Part shown: piece by piece, positions 1 to 5,277 of the stretch | Numbering within the stretch: the stretch's first letter is position 1 | Layout of the letters: each line of letters begins with the position of its first letter | NCBI GenBank assembly: GCA_002068815.1 | Contig: MWAC01000085.1 | Coordinates: 1 to 7,163, forward strand | Source: Firmicutes bacterium ADurb.Bin467 | GTDB taxonomy: Bacteria; Bacillota; Clostridia; Christensenellales; Aristaeellaceae | DNA: 7,163 nt | Direction of reading: 5' to 3' | Made by a program: the position numbers and the translations under genes | The notes under the pieces: model-generated | Told to the model about the DNA's origin: nothing | Database searches by the model: none | The model's input: only the letters and a program-made list of their open reading frames with translations

Positions 1-50
1 TCCTGGACGCGAAGCGGCTAAGCGAAGTGGCGGTGTTCGATGAAGATTAA
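1..50 (+). CDS. rimM: 3' end of an upstream gene, probably rimM (16S rRNA maturation factor), partial
   Basis: Only the last 15 codons are visible, in the frame beginning at base 3, reading [15 protein letters not shown] and ending with TAA at 48-50. This frame has 10 of 15 third positions G or C, against 4 of 13 for the frame that stops at 41-43, so it fits the coding bias of the region better. The tail is acidic and resembles the ends of some clostridial RimM proteins, and rimM is the standard gene just upstream of trmD in Firmicutes. RimM binds the 30S subunit and helps 16S rRNA processing. The reading would overlap trmD by 11 bases, implying translational coupling. Another possible end is the frame-1 stop at 19-21. 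The identity rests mainly on context and is moderately uncertain. Confidence 0.5.
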   Translation, partial: LDAKRLSEVAVFDED

Positions 51-759
51 GGTGCTGACGATCTTCCCGGAGATGCTGAAGGCCGCGCTCTCGGAGAGCA
101 TCGTCGGACGCGCGCTCGAGGCCGGGCGCTTCGAGGTCGAGCTGATCGACATACGCGCGTATTCCGAAAACAAGCACAAAAACACCGACGACTACCCGTT
201 CGGCGGCGGCGCGGGCATGGTGATGCTGCCGCAGCCGATCGTCGACGCGTGCGAGAAGAACGCGTCCGGCCGCGAGCGGCGCATCTACCTGTCCCCGCGC
301 GGGCGGACGCTGACGCAGAGGATCGTCGAGGAGCTCGCGCGCGAGGAGGAATTGATGCTGCTCTGCGGCCGCTACGAGGGCGTCGACGAGCGCGCGCTCG
401 AACTCTGCTTCCCGGAGGAATTGTCGATCGGCGACTACGTGCTGACCGGCGGCGAGCTCGCCGCGCTCGTCGTGATCGACGCGGTCGCCAGGCTCCTGCC
501 GGGCGTCCTCGGGAGCAACGACAGCGCGGAGGACGAGAGCTTCACGACGGGGCTCCTCGAGTACCCGCAGTACACCCGCCCGCGCGAGTTCCGCGGCCGC
601 GAGGTGCCGGAGGTGCTCCTGAACGGCAACCACGCGCTGATCGCCCGCTGGCGGCGCGAGCAGGCGCTTAAACTCACGCACAGGAAGCGGCCCGACCTCC
701 TAAAGGGCGCGCCGCTCGACAAGAAGGACCGCGCGTTTCTCGATTCGCTGGAATCCTGA
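40..759 (+). CDS. trmD: tRNA (guanine-N1-)-methyltransferase TrmD
   Basis: TrmD transfers a methyl group from S-adenosylmethionine to N1 of G37, next to the anticodon, in tRNAs reading CUN, CCN and CGG, which prevents +1 frameshifting. It is a cytosolic homodimer of the SPOUT (trefoil-knot) superfamily. The 239-residue product has the usual family length and all its landmarks: the N-terminal VLTIFPEML stretch, the [13 protein letters not shown] motif near residues 50-62, [11 protein letters not shown] near 83-93, the knot segments [15 protein letters not shown] and [32 protein letters not shown], and a C-terminal part with [13 protein letters not shown] and [16 protein letters not shown]. The ATG at 40 gives the canonical N-terminus; it lacks a strong Shine-Dalgarno site, which fits coupling to the overlapping upstream gene. 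An intrinsic terminator follows 5 bases after the stop, so trmD ends its operon here. Identification is essentially certain. Confidence 0.98.
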   Translation: MKIKVLTIFPEMLKAALSESIVGRALEAGRFEVELIDIRAYSENKHKNTDDYPFGGGAGMVMLPQPIVDACEKNASGRERRIYLSPRGRTLTQRIVEELAREEELMLLCGRYEGVDERALELCFPEELSIGDYVLTGGELAALVVIDAVARLLPGVLGSNDSAEDESFTTGLLEYPQYTRPREFRGREVPEVLLNGNHALIARWRREQALKLTHRKRPDLLKGAPLDKKDRAFLDSLES

Positions 760-764
760 CCCGC

Positions 765-791
765 CCCCGACCCGCGTCGGGGCTTTTTTTT
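765..791 (+). terminator. Rho-independent terminator of the rimM-trmD transcript
   Basis: A perfect 7-bp GC-rich stem (CCCCGAC at 765-771 pairing with GTCGGGG at 776-782) has a 4-base loop CCGC. After one C it is followed by eight consecutive T residues at 784-791. It starts 5 bases after the trmD stop codon. Stem, loop and U-tract are all of classic form. Confidence 0.95.
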
Positions 792-800
792 GCGCGGTGG

Positions 801-818
801 TGTAAGGTGTGCTTGACA
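801..818. promoter_or_regulatory. Operator-like site O1 covering the -35 box of the regulator operon
   Basis: TGTAAGGTGTGCTTGACA is a degenerate inverted repeat (5 of 8 arm positions pair around a 2-base centre). Its last six bases are exactly the -35 hexamer TTGACA. It matches the second site at 845-862 in 14 of 18 positions, with a centre-to-centre spacing of 44 bp, about four helical turns. I infer that it is the weaker of two sites bound by the XRE-type regulator encoded immediately downstream; occupancy would block RNA polymerase. Confidence 0.6.
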
Positions 819-841
819 TCCCGCCGCGGCTGTGCTATGCT
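813..841 (+). promoter_or_regulatory. Sigma-A type promoter of the XRE-membrane protein-radical SAM operon
   Basis: The -35 hexamer TTGACA (813-818) is a perfect consensus. After a 17-bp spacer comes TATGCT (836-841), preceded by TGC at 833-835, which is an extended -10 element. The predicted start of transcription is near 847-849, giving a short leader of about 28 bases before the GTG start at 876. It lies just downstream of the trmD terminator, so the operon is transcribed separately from trmD. The near-consensus sequence fits a promoter that is normally held down by a repressor. Confidence 0.87.
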
Positions 842-844
842 CTA

Positions 845-862
845 TGTAAGGTTCACCTGACA
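845..862. promoter_or_regulatory. Operator-like palindrome O2 at the transcription start
   Basis: TGTAAGGTTCACCTGACA is an 18-bp inverted repeat with 7 of 8 arm positions pairing around the central TC. It covers the predicted transcription start and ends two bases before the Shine-Dalgarno sequence GGAGG (864-868). Together with the related site at 801-818 it brackets the promoter. The size and symmetry suit a dimeric Cro/CI-type helix-turn-helix protein, such as the one encoded 14 bases downstream. Autoregulation is inferred from position and symmetry, not shown. Confidence 0.65.
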
Positions 863-875
863 TGGAGGTGGGGGC

Positions 876-1082
876 GTGCGCAACGGCGTGCGGGAATTCC
901 GCGAAAAGCGCGGGCTGACACAGAAGGAGCTCGGCGAGCTCGTGGGCGTGTCGCGGCAGGCGATCAACGCGATCGAGACGGGGAAGTTCGACCCCTCGAT
1001 CCGGCTCGCGCATGACCTGGCGAGGTTCTTCGGCGTGTCCATCGAGGCGCTGTTCCTGTTTGACGAGGAGGATCGGAAATGA
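876..1082 (+). CDS. Small XRE/Cro-CI family transcriptional regulator
   Basis: This 68-residue protein is little more than one HTH_3 domain. The helix-turn-helix lies at about residues 15-34: TQKELGELVGV is the positioning helix and SRQAINAIETG the recognition helix, followed by the family-typical GKFDPSIRLAHDLARFFGVSIEALF and an acidic tail FDEEDRK. Such proteins bind palindromic DNA as dimers and usually repress their own operon. They form a broad family of stand-alone regulators, related to Bacillus YozG-like proteins, that is often paired with a small membrane protein. The GTG start at 876 is chosen because GGAGG at 864-868 sits 7 bases upstream and translation then begins at the usual MRNxVREFREKRGLTQ. 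The stop overlaps the next start as ATGA (1079-1082), indicating translational coupling. No effector-binding or dimerisation domain follows the HTH, so any signal probably reaches it through a partner, possibly the adjacent membrane protein. The DNA-binding role is firm; the regulon and signal are unknown. Confidence 0.93.
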   Translation: MRNGVREFREKRGLTQKELGELVGVSRQAINAIETGKFDPSIRLAHDLARFFGVSIEALFLFDEEDRK

Positions 1083-1522
1083 GGCGCATATTGCGAAGCC
1101 CTGCGACGAACGCGGCGGGCATCGGTATCTTCACCGCGTTTTACGCGTGGATATTCCTCGGGCGCGGCGCGATGCTGACGCCCGGCCCGCGGCCCGGGGG
1201 CGGATTCTGGGCCTCGTGGAGCGGCTTTCTCGCGTCCGGCGGGAGCGCCGTCATCGCGTGGGCGCTGATCGCGGTCGCGGCGCTGACGGTCGCGATGCTG
1301 CTCACCCGCCGCCGGCCCTACGACGAGTACCACACCGCGCACCTCGTCCAGTGTCTGGCGGTCGCGGCGGTTCTGACGCTCGCGTGCATCGCCGCGTTTT
1401 TCTGGATGATTCTCGTCGACCCGGCGGCGGTCGTCGAGAAGTTCGCGCTGTTCATCGCGGTGCACTGGGCGACGGTCGCGCTCGCCGACCTCGCGTACGT
1501 GGTCGCGTGCCGCTGGAAGTAG
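1079..1522 (+). CDS. Four-helix integral membrane protein of unknown function
   Basis: I do not recognise a named family. The 147-residue product has four hydrophobic segments at about residues 11-28, 54-76, 88-113 and 121-143. Positive charges fall at the N-terminus (MRRILR), in the middle loop (TRRRPYDEYHT, about 76-86) and at the C-terminus (CRWK), so the positive-inside rule predicts both ends and the middle loop in the cytoplasm. The loop between helices 1 and 2 (about 29-53) is rich in glycine, proline and tryptophan and would face outside. The gene is linked to the XRE regulator by an ATGA overlap, with its own GGAGG at 1067-1071 seven bases before the ATG, and ends one base before the radical SAM gene. 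Small XRE regulators paired with a multi-helix membrane protein are a recurrent Firmicutes arrangement, so a role in sensing or relaying a membrane signal to the regulator is plausible. That role is inference only. Confidence 0.85.
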   Translation: MRRILRSPATNAAGIGIFTAFYAWIFLGRGAMLTPGPRPGGGFWASWSGFLASGGSAVIAWALIAVAALTVAMLLTRRRPYDEYHTAHLVQCLAVAAVLTLACIAAFFWMILVDPAAVVEKFALFIAVHWATVALADLAYVVACRWK

Positions 1523-1523
1523 T

Positions 1524-2861
1524 ATGAAGATCGCGCTGATACAGCCGAAGATGCGCAAGCGCCCGATGGACACGGACTTAAAGACCCACATGGCGCCGCC
1601 GCTCGGCCTGCTGACGATCCTCAAGCTCACGCCGGACGGCCACGAGGCCCGGCTGATTAACGAGAACGTCGAGAAGCTCGACTTCGGCGTCGACTGCAAC
1701 CTCGTCGGCATCACGGTCACGCTCGACGTGATGCCGCGCGCGATCGAGATCGCGCAGCAATTCCGGCGGCGCGGCATACCGGTCGTCGCCGGGGGCATCC
1801 ACGTGACCGGCAACCCCGATAGCTGCCTTCCGCACTTCGACGCGGTCTGCGTGGGCCCCGCCGAGCGCGTGTGGGCGCGGATCGTCCGGGACGCCGAGGC
1901 CGGAACGCTTCAACGGGTGTACTGCGACGCGGACGGCTTCCGCGGCGACGAGATCGCGTCTCCCGCGTACGACCGCGTCGACCGAAGCCGCTATCTCTAC
2001 ACGAACGTCGTCTCGACGAGCCGCGGCTGCCCGAACCGCTGCAGCTTCTGCTACAACAGCTCGCCGAACGCCGCGTATATCCTGCGCCCGATTGACGACG
2101 TGCTCGCGGACATCCGCGTGCTCGGCACCCGCCACGTGCTGTTCATCGACGACAACTTCATCGGCGCGCCCGCGCGCACCCGCGAACTGCTCGAAAGGAC
2201 ACGCGGCATGGGGCTCAAGTGGAGCGCCGCCGTGACCGCGGATGTCGCGGACGACCCGGAATTGCTGGACATGATGGCCGAGACCGGCTGCCAGAGCCTG
2301 TTCATCGGCCTCGAATCGATCAACGACGCGTCTCTCAAGAGCGTGAACAAGAAAAACCGCTTCGAGAAGTACGAGCGGCTCGTCTGCGAGATTCACCGGC
2401 GCGGGATCATGATCAACGCGAGCATGGTATTCGGGCTCGACGGCGACGGGCCGGATGTGTTCGGGCGTACGCTCGAGTGGCTCGTCGAGCACAGGATCGA
2501 GACGCTGACCTCGCACATTTTGACGCCGTACCCCGGGACGGCGCTCCACCGGCATATGGAGGCCGAGGGGCGGATCGCGGATCACGACCTGTCGAAGTAC
2601 AACACCGCGCACGTCGTGTTCGAGCCCAGGGGGATGACGGCGGAGCAGCTGCATGCGGGGTATCTCTGGATCTACCGGGAATTCTACTCGTTCAAAAACA
2701 TACTGCGCCGCATGCCGGATCGCGGCGCGCGGCGCAGGAGCTACATACTGTTCAACCTGTTCTACCGGAAGTTCGGGGGGTTCACCTCGCTGCTCTCGCG
2801 CGCCGTGTCGATGCGCGCCGTCGGGCGGTTCGCGGCGCGGATCGCGTGCAGGATACGCTAA
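1524..2861 (+). CDS. Radical SAM protein with N-terminal B12-binding-like domain, substrate unknown
   Basis: The product has 445 residues. Residues 1-125 form a Rossmann-like, cobalamin-binding-type domain (MKIALIQPK, MAPPLGLLTIL, LVGITVTLDVMPRAIEIAQQF, VVAGGIHVT). The radical SAM core runs from about 155 to 350. It carries the [4Fe-4S] motif CxxxCxxC at Cys169, Cys173 and Cys176 (RGCPNRCSFCYN), the strand VLFIDDNF at 205-212, FIGLES at 260-265 and LTPYPGT at 333-339. The C-terminal part (NTAHVVFEPRGMTAEQLHAGYLWIYREFYSFKNILRR) resembles the DUF4070 extension found in this COG1032 class. Such enzymes reductively cleave S-adenosylmethionine to a radical; relatives include methyltransferases and hopanoid-modifying enzymes. 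I see no DxHxxG motif, so cobalamin, if bound, is not held by the classical histidine. The gene starts one base after the membrane protein stop, with a weak GGAAG site, indicating co-translation. The C-terminus (about 395-445) is strongly basic. The reaction and substrate cannot be assigned. Confidence 0.9.
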   Translation: MKIALIQPKMRKRPMDTDLKTHMAPPLGLLTILKLTPDGHEARLINENVEKLDFGVDCNLVGITVTLDVMPRAIEIAQQFRRRGIPVVAGGIHVTGNPDSCLPHFDAVCVGPAERVWARIVRDAEAGTLQRVYCDADGFRGDEIASPAYDRVDRSRYLYTNVVSTSRGCPNRCSFCYNSSPNAAYILRPIDDVLADIRVLGTRHVLFIDDNFIGAPARTRELLERTRGMGLKWSAAVTADVADDPELLDMMAETGCQSLFIGLESINDASLKSVNKKNRFEKYERLVCEIHRRGIMINASMVFGLDGDGPDVFGRTLEWLVEHRIETLTSHILTPYPGTALHRHMEAEGRIADHDLSKYNTAHVVFEPRGMTAEQLHAGYLWIYREFYSFKNILRRMPDRGARRRSYILFNLFYRKFGGFTSLLSRAVSMRAVGRFAARIACRIR

Positions 2862-3868
2862 AACCTTCTGCGCTCAAACGTCCCGAGCAGCTTCAGCGCG
2901 TCCCCGAGCTCCAACACGCCCTCGGACGCATCGCCCTTCGAGAGCGAGCTGACCGCGGCGGCGATCGCGTACTCGAGCGCCTCGTCCATCGGCCGGTCGC
3001 GGTACGCGCCGAGCAAGAGCCCCGAGGCGAACGCGTCGCCCGCGCCGACGGTGCCGGCGATGAACTCCTTCGGGACGATCGCGCCGGGAACGACATGGTA
3101 TTTGCCGTGTTCGTCGAGGCCGAAGCCGCCCTCCGGCGCGTGGATCGCCGCCCAGCGGCGGACGCCGAGCTCCTTGAAACGCGCAAGCGCCTTCGGGATG
3201 TTCTCGAGGATCAGCCGGTCGTCCCCGTCGCGCAGCCGTATGCCGATCGACGCGGCGGCCTCGTGCTCGTTGATGCAGAGTATGTCTGCGTACTTCATCG
3301 CGGGCGGCATCAGGTCCTTGTGCCGGCCGCTCGCGTTCGTGATCACGTCTACGCTCGTCCAGATGCCGCGCTCCTGCACGCGCTTCATGAGCCGCGCCAT
3401 CTTCGTGCCGAACTCTTCGTCCGGCTCGTCGAGCGACTTCAAAAGCAGCACGTAGCCGACGTGGAATATCTTGCAGTCGAGCTCGTCGATGGGCACGTGC
3501 CTTTCCGAAAACTCCGCCGACGCGCCCATGAACGTCAGAAACGCGCGCTCGCGCGTGTGGATGTTGCTGAGCACGTCCGAAAACGCGGTCTGCCCCTCGC
3601 GCAAAAGCATCGAGGTGTCGATGTTCTTGTACTTCCCCAGCTGCCTGAGCAGCTCGTCCCCGTAGCCGTCGGTGCCGATGCGTCCGCAGGCCCTGACCGG
3701 GAGATTCGGGTCGAGCAGCGCCAGCGACCTCCCGCAGTTGTTGACCAGCCCGCCCAGCGCGAGCGTGACGCTCTCGATGTTGTCGAGCTCGTGCGCCTGC
3801 GGAAAGCCGGTGACCTCCTTCAAGACGTCCACGCCGAGATAGCCGGCGACGACAATGCCGTTTTGCAC
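2858..3868 (-). CDS. PfkB-family carbohydrate/nucleoside kinase
   Basis: This cytosolic ribokinase-fold enzyme should phosphorylate a sugar or nucleoside with ATP. The chosen GTG start gives 336 residues. Visible landmarks are the first strand GIVVAGYLGVDV (4-15), the substrate-binding segment LALGGLVNNCGRSLALL (36-52), GRIGTDGYGDEL (62-73) and the catalytic motif GTVGAGDAFASGLLLGA (272-288), in which GAGD forms the anion hole and Asp278 is the expected catalytic base. The GTG is preferred to the ATG at 3920-3922 because it lies 9 bases after GGAGG, it gives the family-typical N-terminus, and the upstream ATG would place the likely -10 box inside the gene. The stop TAG shares bases with the TAA of the convergent radical SAM gene. 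The gene appears monocistronic, divergent from rmuC. No motif fixes the substrate, so fructokinase, ribokinase and adenosine kinase-like activities all remain possible. Confidence 0.92.
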   Translation of the reverse strand: MQNGIVVAGYLGVDVLKEVTGFPQAHELDNIESVTLALGGLVNNCGRSLALLDPNLPVRACGRIGTDGYGDELLRQLGKYKNIDTSMLLREGQTAFSDVLSNIHTRERAFLTFMGASAEFSERHVPIDELDCKIFHVGYVLLLKSLDEPDEEFGTKMARLMKRVQERGIWTSVDVITNASGRHKDLMPPAMKYADILCINEHEAAASIGIRLRDGDDRLILENIPKALARFKELGVRRWAAIHAPEGGFGLDEHGKYHVVPGAIVPKEFIAGTVGAGDAFASGLLLGAYRDRPMDEALEYAIAAAVSSLSKGDASEGVLELGDALKLLGTFERRRF

Positions 3869-3875
3869 AGAAATT

Positions 3876-3883
3876 CCCCTCCG
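3876..3883 (-). promoter_or_regulatory. Ribosome binding site fixing the GTG start of the PfkB kinase
   Basis: On the minus strand this reads CGGAGGGG. The GGAGG core (3882 down to 3878) lies 9 bases before the GTG at 3868-3866. It identifies GTG, not the ATG 54 bases upstream, as the translation start. Confidence 0.85.
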
Positions 3884-3910
3884 AATGGCCAAATTCCGGA
3901 CAGCAAATTT

Positions 3911-3939
3911 AATATACACCATTTTCCATGTGCCCGCAA
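3911..3939 (-). promoter_or_regulatory. Probable promoter of the PfkB kinase gene
   Basis: On the minus strand, TATATT (3916 to 3911) is a good -10 box in an AT-rich patch (TATATTAAATTT) that stands out from the GC-rich surroundings. At a 17-bp spacing lies a weak -35, TTGCGG (3939 to 3934, 3 of 6 matches). Transcription would start near 3904, giving a leader of about 36 bases. The -35 overlaps the inverted repeat at 3935-3952, so expression may be controlled there. Confidence 0.6.
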
Positions 3940-3952
3940 GGGTAAACTTGCG
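3935..3952. repeat. Perfect 6-6-6 inverted repeat in the divergent pfkB/rmuC intergenic region
   Basis: CGCAAG (3935-3940) and CTTGCG (3947-3952) are perfect complements separated by GGTAAA. The repeat overlaps the -35 region of the pfkB-side promoter and lies about 30 bases upstream of the rmuC -35 box. Its size and place suit a binding site for a dimeric regulator of one or both genes. No regulator is encoded next to it, so this is only a candidate. Confidence 0.4.
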
Positions 3953-3982
3953 CTTTGCCGCCTACATATTTGTCCCCGCCGA

Positions 3983-4011
3983 TGGACAAGCGGAGTTCGC
4001 GCGGGTATAAT
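3983..4011 (+). promoter_or_regulatory. Sigma-A type promoter of rmuC
   Basis: TGGACA (3983-3988, 5 of 6 matches to consensus) is followed by a 17-bp spacer and a perfect TATAAT (4006-4011). Transcription should start near 4018, leaving a short leader of about 25 bases that contains the AGGAG-like site GGGAGAGG at 4032-4039. Confidence 0.85.
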
Positions 4012-4042
4012 GGAAAAAAACAGGTTACATCGGGAGAGGCGT

Positions 4043-5236
4043 ATGCTCGAATTCATCAATGGGAACCCCGGACTCGCGGCGCTTTTTGCGGGCGCGCTCG
4101 TGCTGCTCGCGGTATTTTTGCTCGAGGCCGGGCGCAGGGGCGCGAACCGCCGCCTGAATCGGGAGCTCGCCGAGCGACAGGAGCGCGCGACGCTGCTTCT
4201 GCACCAGGCGCTGCAGGGCTCGGCCAGGCAGGTCGCGGAACTCTCGAATGCGATGGAGGCCAGGCAGGACCGGCTGCGCGCGACGCTCGACGAGCGGCTG
4301 GACGCTCTGACCAAAATGAACGACCAGAAGCTCGAGCGAATGCGCGAGACCGTCGCCGAGAAGCTGCAGACGACGCTTGAGGGGCGGCTCGGCGAGTCCT
4401 TCAAGCTCGTCAACGAGCAGCTCTCGCGCGTGCACAAGGGGCTCGGCGAGATGCAGACGCTGGCGGCCGGCGTCGGCGATTTGAAGAAGGTGCTGACGAA
4501 CGTCAAGACCCGCGGCGTCTGGGGCGAGGTGCGGCTTCGTGCGCTGCTCGAGCAGAACCTGGCGCCCGGGCAGTACGTCGAGAACGCGCAGGTGTGCGAG
4601 GGCTCCGCCGAGCGCGTCGAGTTCGCTGTGCGGCTCCCGAGCGCCGAGGGCGAGGGGCCGCTTCTGCCGATCGACTCGAAGTTCCCGCAGGAGGACTACC
4701 TGCGGCTCGTCGACGCGTCGAACGGCGCGGACGTCGAGGCGCTGAACCTCGCGCGCTCGCAGCTCTCGCGCGCGGTCACCGAGCAGGCGAAGCGCATCGC
4801 GGATAAGTACGTGAAGCCCCCGCAGACGACCGACTTCGCGATACTGTTCCTGCCGGTCGAGAGCCTGTACGCCGAGGTCGTGCGCATCGACGGCCTGACC
4901 GAGAACATACAGAACCGCCATCGCGTGCTGGTCTCCGGGCCCTCGACGTTCTCGGCGCTTTTGACGAGCCTGCAGATGGGCTTTCGCACCTGCGCGCTCG
5001 AGAAGCGTAGCGGCGAGGTGTTGAAGCTGCTCGCCGCGGTGCGCGCCGAGTTCCAGAAATACGGCGAAGCCGTGCAGAAGGCGCGCACGCGGCTCGAGCA
5101 GGCGGGCAGCGACCTCGACGCGATCGACACGCGCACCCGCGCGATCAACCGCAGGCTGCGCGACATCGGGGAAGGGAATGGCACTCCGGAGGGGAACGTC
5201 CCCTCCGGGCTCGACGAGCCCGGCGACTTGAATTAA
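4043..5236 (+). CDS. rmuC: RmuC family protein (DNA recombination-limiting, nuclease-like)
   Basis: RmuC was found in E. coli as a gene limiting recombination-associated inversions at short inverted repeats; its domain is predicted to be related to PD-(D/E)XK nucleases, with no settled biochemical activity. The 397-residue product has one N-terminal membrane helix (about 10-28), a long heptad-rich coiled coil (about 35-125) and the RmuC domain (about 100-370). Hallmark segments are VKTRGVWGEVRLRALLEQ (154-171), PIDSKFPQEDYLRL (209-222), TTDFAILFLPVESLYAEV (262-279) and the terminal helices FQKYGEAVQKARTRLEQA. The ATG at 4043 is chosen because GGGAGAGG precedes it and it gives the expected membrane anchor; the reading frame stays open far upstream without coding character. 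The last 20 residues (GNGTPEGNVPSGLDEPGDLN) lie beyond the domain and are encoded by two overlapping DNA palindromes. The gene has its own promoter and is divergent from pfkB. Confidence 0.95.
   Translation: MLEFINGNPGLAALFAGALVLLAVFLLEAGRRGANRRLNRELAERQERATLLLHQALQGSARQVAELSNAMEARQDRLRATLDERLDALTKMNDQKLERMRETVAEKLQTTLEGRLGESFKLVNEQLSRVHKGLGEMQTLAAGVGDLKKVLTNVKTRGVWGEVRLRALLEQNLAPGQYVENAQVCEGSAERVEFAVRLPSAEGEGPLLPIDSKFPQEDYLRLVDASNGADVEALNLARSQLSRAVTEQAKRIADKYVKPPQTTDFAILFLPVESLYAEVVRIDGLTENIQNRHRVLVSGPSTFSALLTSLQMGFRTCALEKRSGEVLKLLAAVRAEFQKYGEAVQKARTRLEQAGSDLDAIDTRTRAINRRLRDIGEGNGTPEGNVPSGLDEPGDLN
5186..5208. repeat. Perfect 9-bp hairpin in the last codons of rmuC
   Basis: CCGGAGGGG (5186-5194) pairs perfectly with CCCCTCCGG (5200-5208) around a 5-base loop AACGT. 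No T-tract follows, so it is not a standard intrinsic terminator. It shares CCGG (5205-5208) with the next palindrome, so the two hairpins cannot both form completely in one RNA. It may stabilise the 3' end of the rmuC mRNA or contribute to termination. Confidence 0.7.
5205..5223. repeat. Perfect 19-bp palindrome overlapping the preceding hairpin at the rmuC 3' end
   Basis: CCGGGCTCG (5205-5213) and CGAGCCCGG (5215-5223) are perfect complements around A5214; as RNA this would fold as an 8-bp stem with a GAC loop. It lies 10 bases before the rmuC stop codon and about 25 bases upstream of the argS -35 box. No U-tract follows. It encodes the poorly constrained tail SGLDEPG. Confidence 0.7.
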
Positions 5237-5247
5237 CCTCGCGCCGC

Positions 5248-5277
5248 TTGCGTCATGCCGCGAAAACCGGCTATACT
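5248..5277 (+). promoter_or_regulatory. argS: Probable promoter of argS
   Basis: TTGCGT (5248-5253) is separated by 18 bp from TATACT (5272-5277, 5 of 6 matches to consensus). Transcription would begin near 5284, leaving a leader of about 26 bases, far too short for a T-box riboswitch. A second AT-rich element, TATATT at 5282-5287, could serve as an alternative -10 box. The GGGAG at 5295-5299 is the ribosome binding site. Confidence 0.6.

Noticed and set aside
842..1813. A 323-codon minus-strand frame across the regulator, membrane and radical SAM genes
   Set aside because: It overlaps three well-supported plus-strand genes and their promoter, and its translation is arginine-rich low-complexity sequence.
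1578..2654. A 358-codon minus-strand frame inside the radical SAM gene
   Set aside because: It is an antisense shadow; the plus strand carries the CxxxCxxC cluster and other radical SAM landmarks.
3922..4017. Inverted repeat TTTTCCAT (3922-3929) and ATGGAAAA (4010-4017)
   Set aside because: The arms are about 80 bases apart and sit at different positions relative to the two divergent promoters, so there is no consistent regulatory logic. Short AT-rich matches in an AT-richer intergenic region are expected by chance.
2219..4042. A very long upstream extension of the rmuC reading frame, running through the radical SAM gene and antisense to pfkB
   Set aside because: This part is non-coding shadow. 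The true rmuC start is the ATG at 4043, supported by a ribosome binding site, the membrane anchor that follows, and a consensus promoter at 3983-4011.
3876..5196. Shared 10-base CGGAGGGGAA at the pfkB ribosome binding site (minus strand) and in the rmuC 3' hairpin
   Set aside because: The common part is a Shine-Dalgarno-like purine run, required at one place and part of a palindrome at the other; flanks do not match, so it is not evidence of a dispersed repeat.
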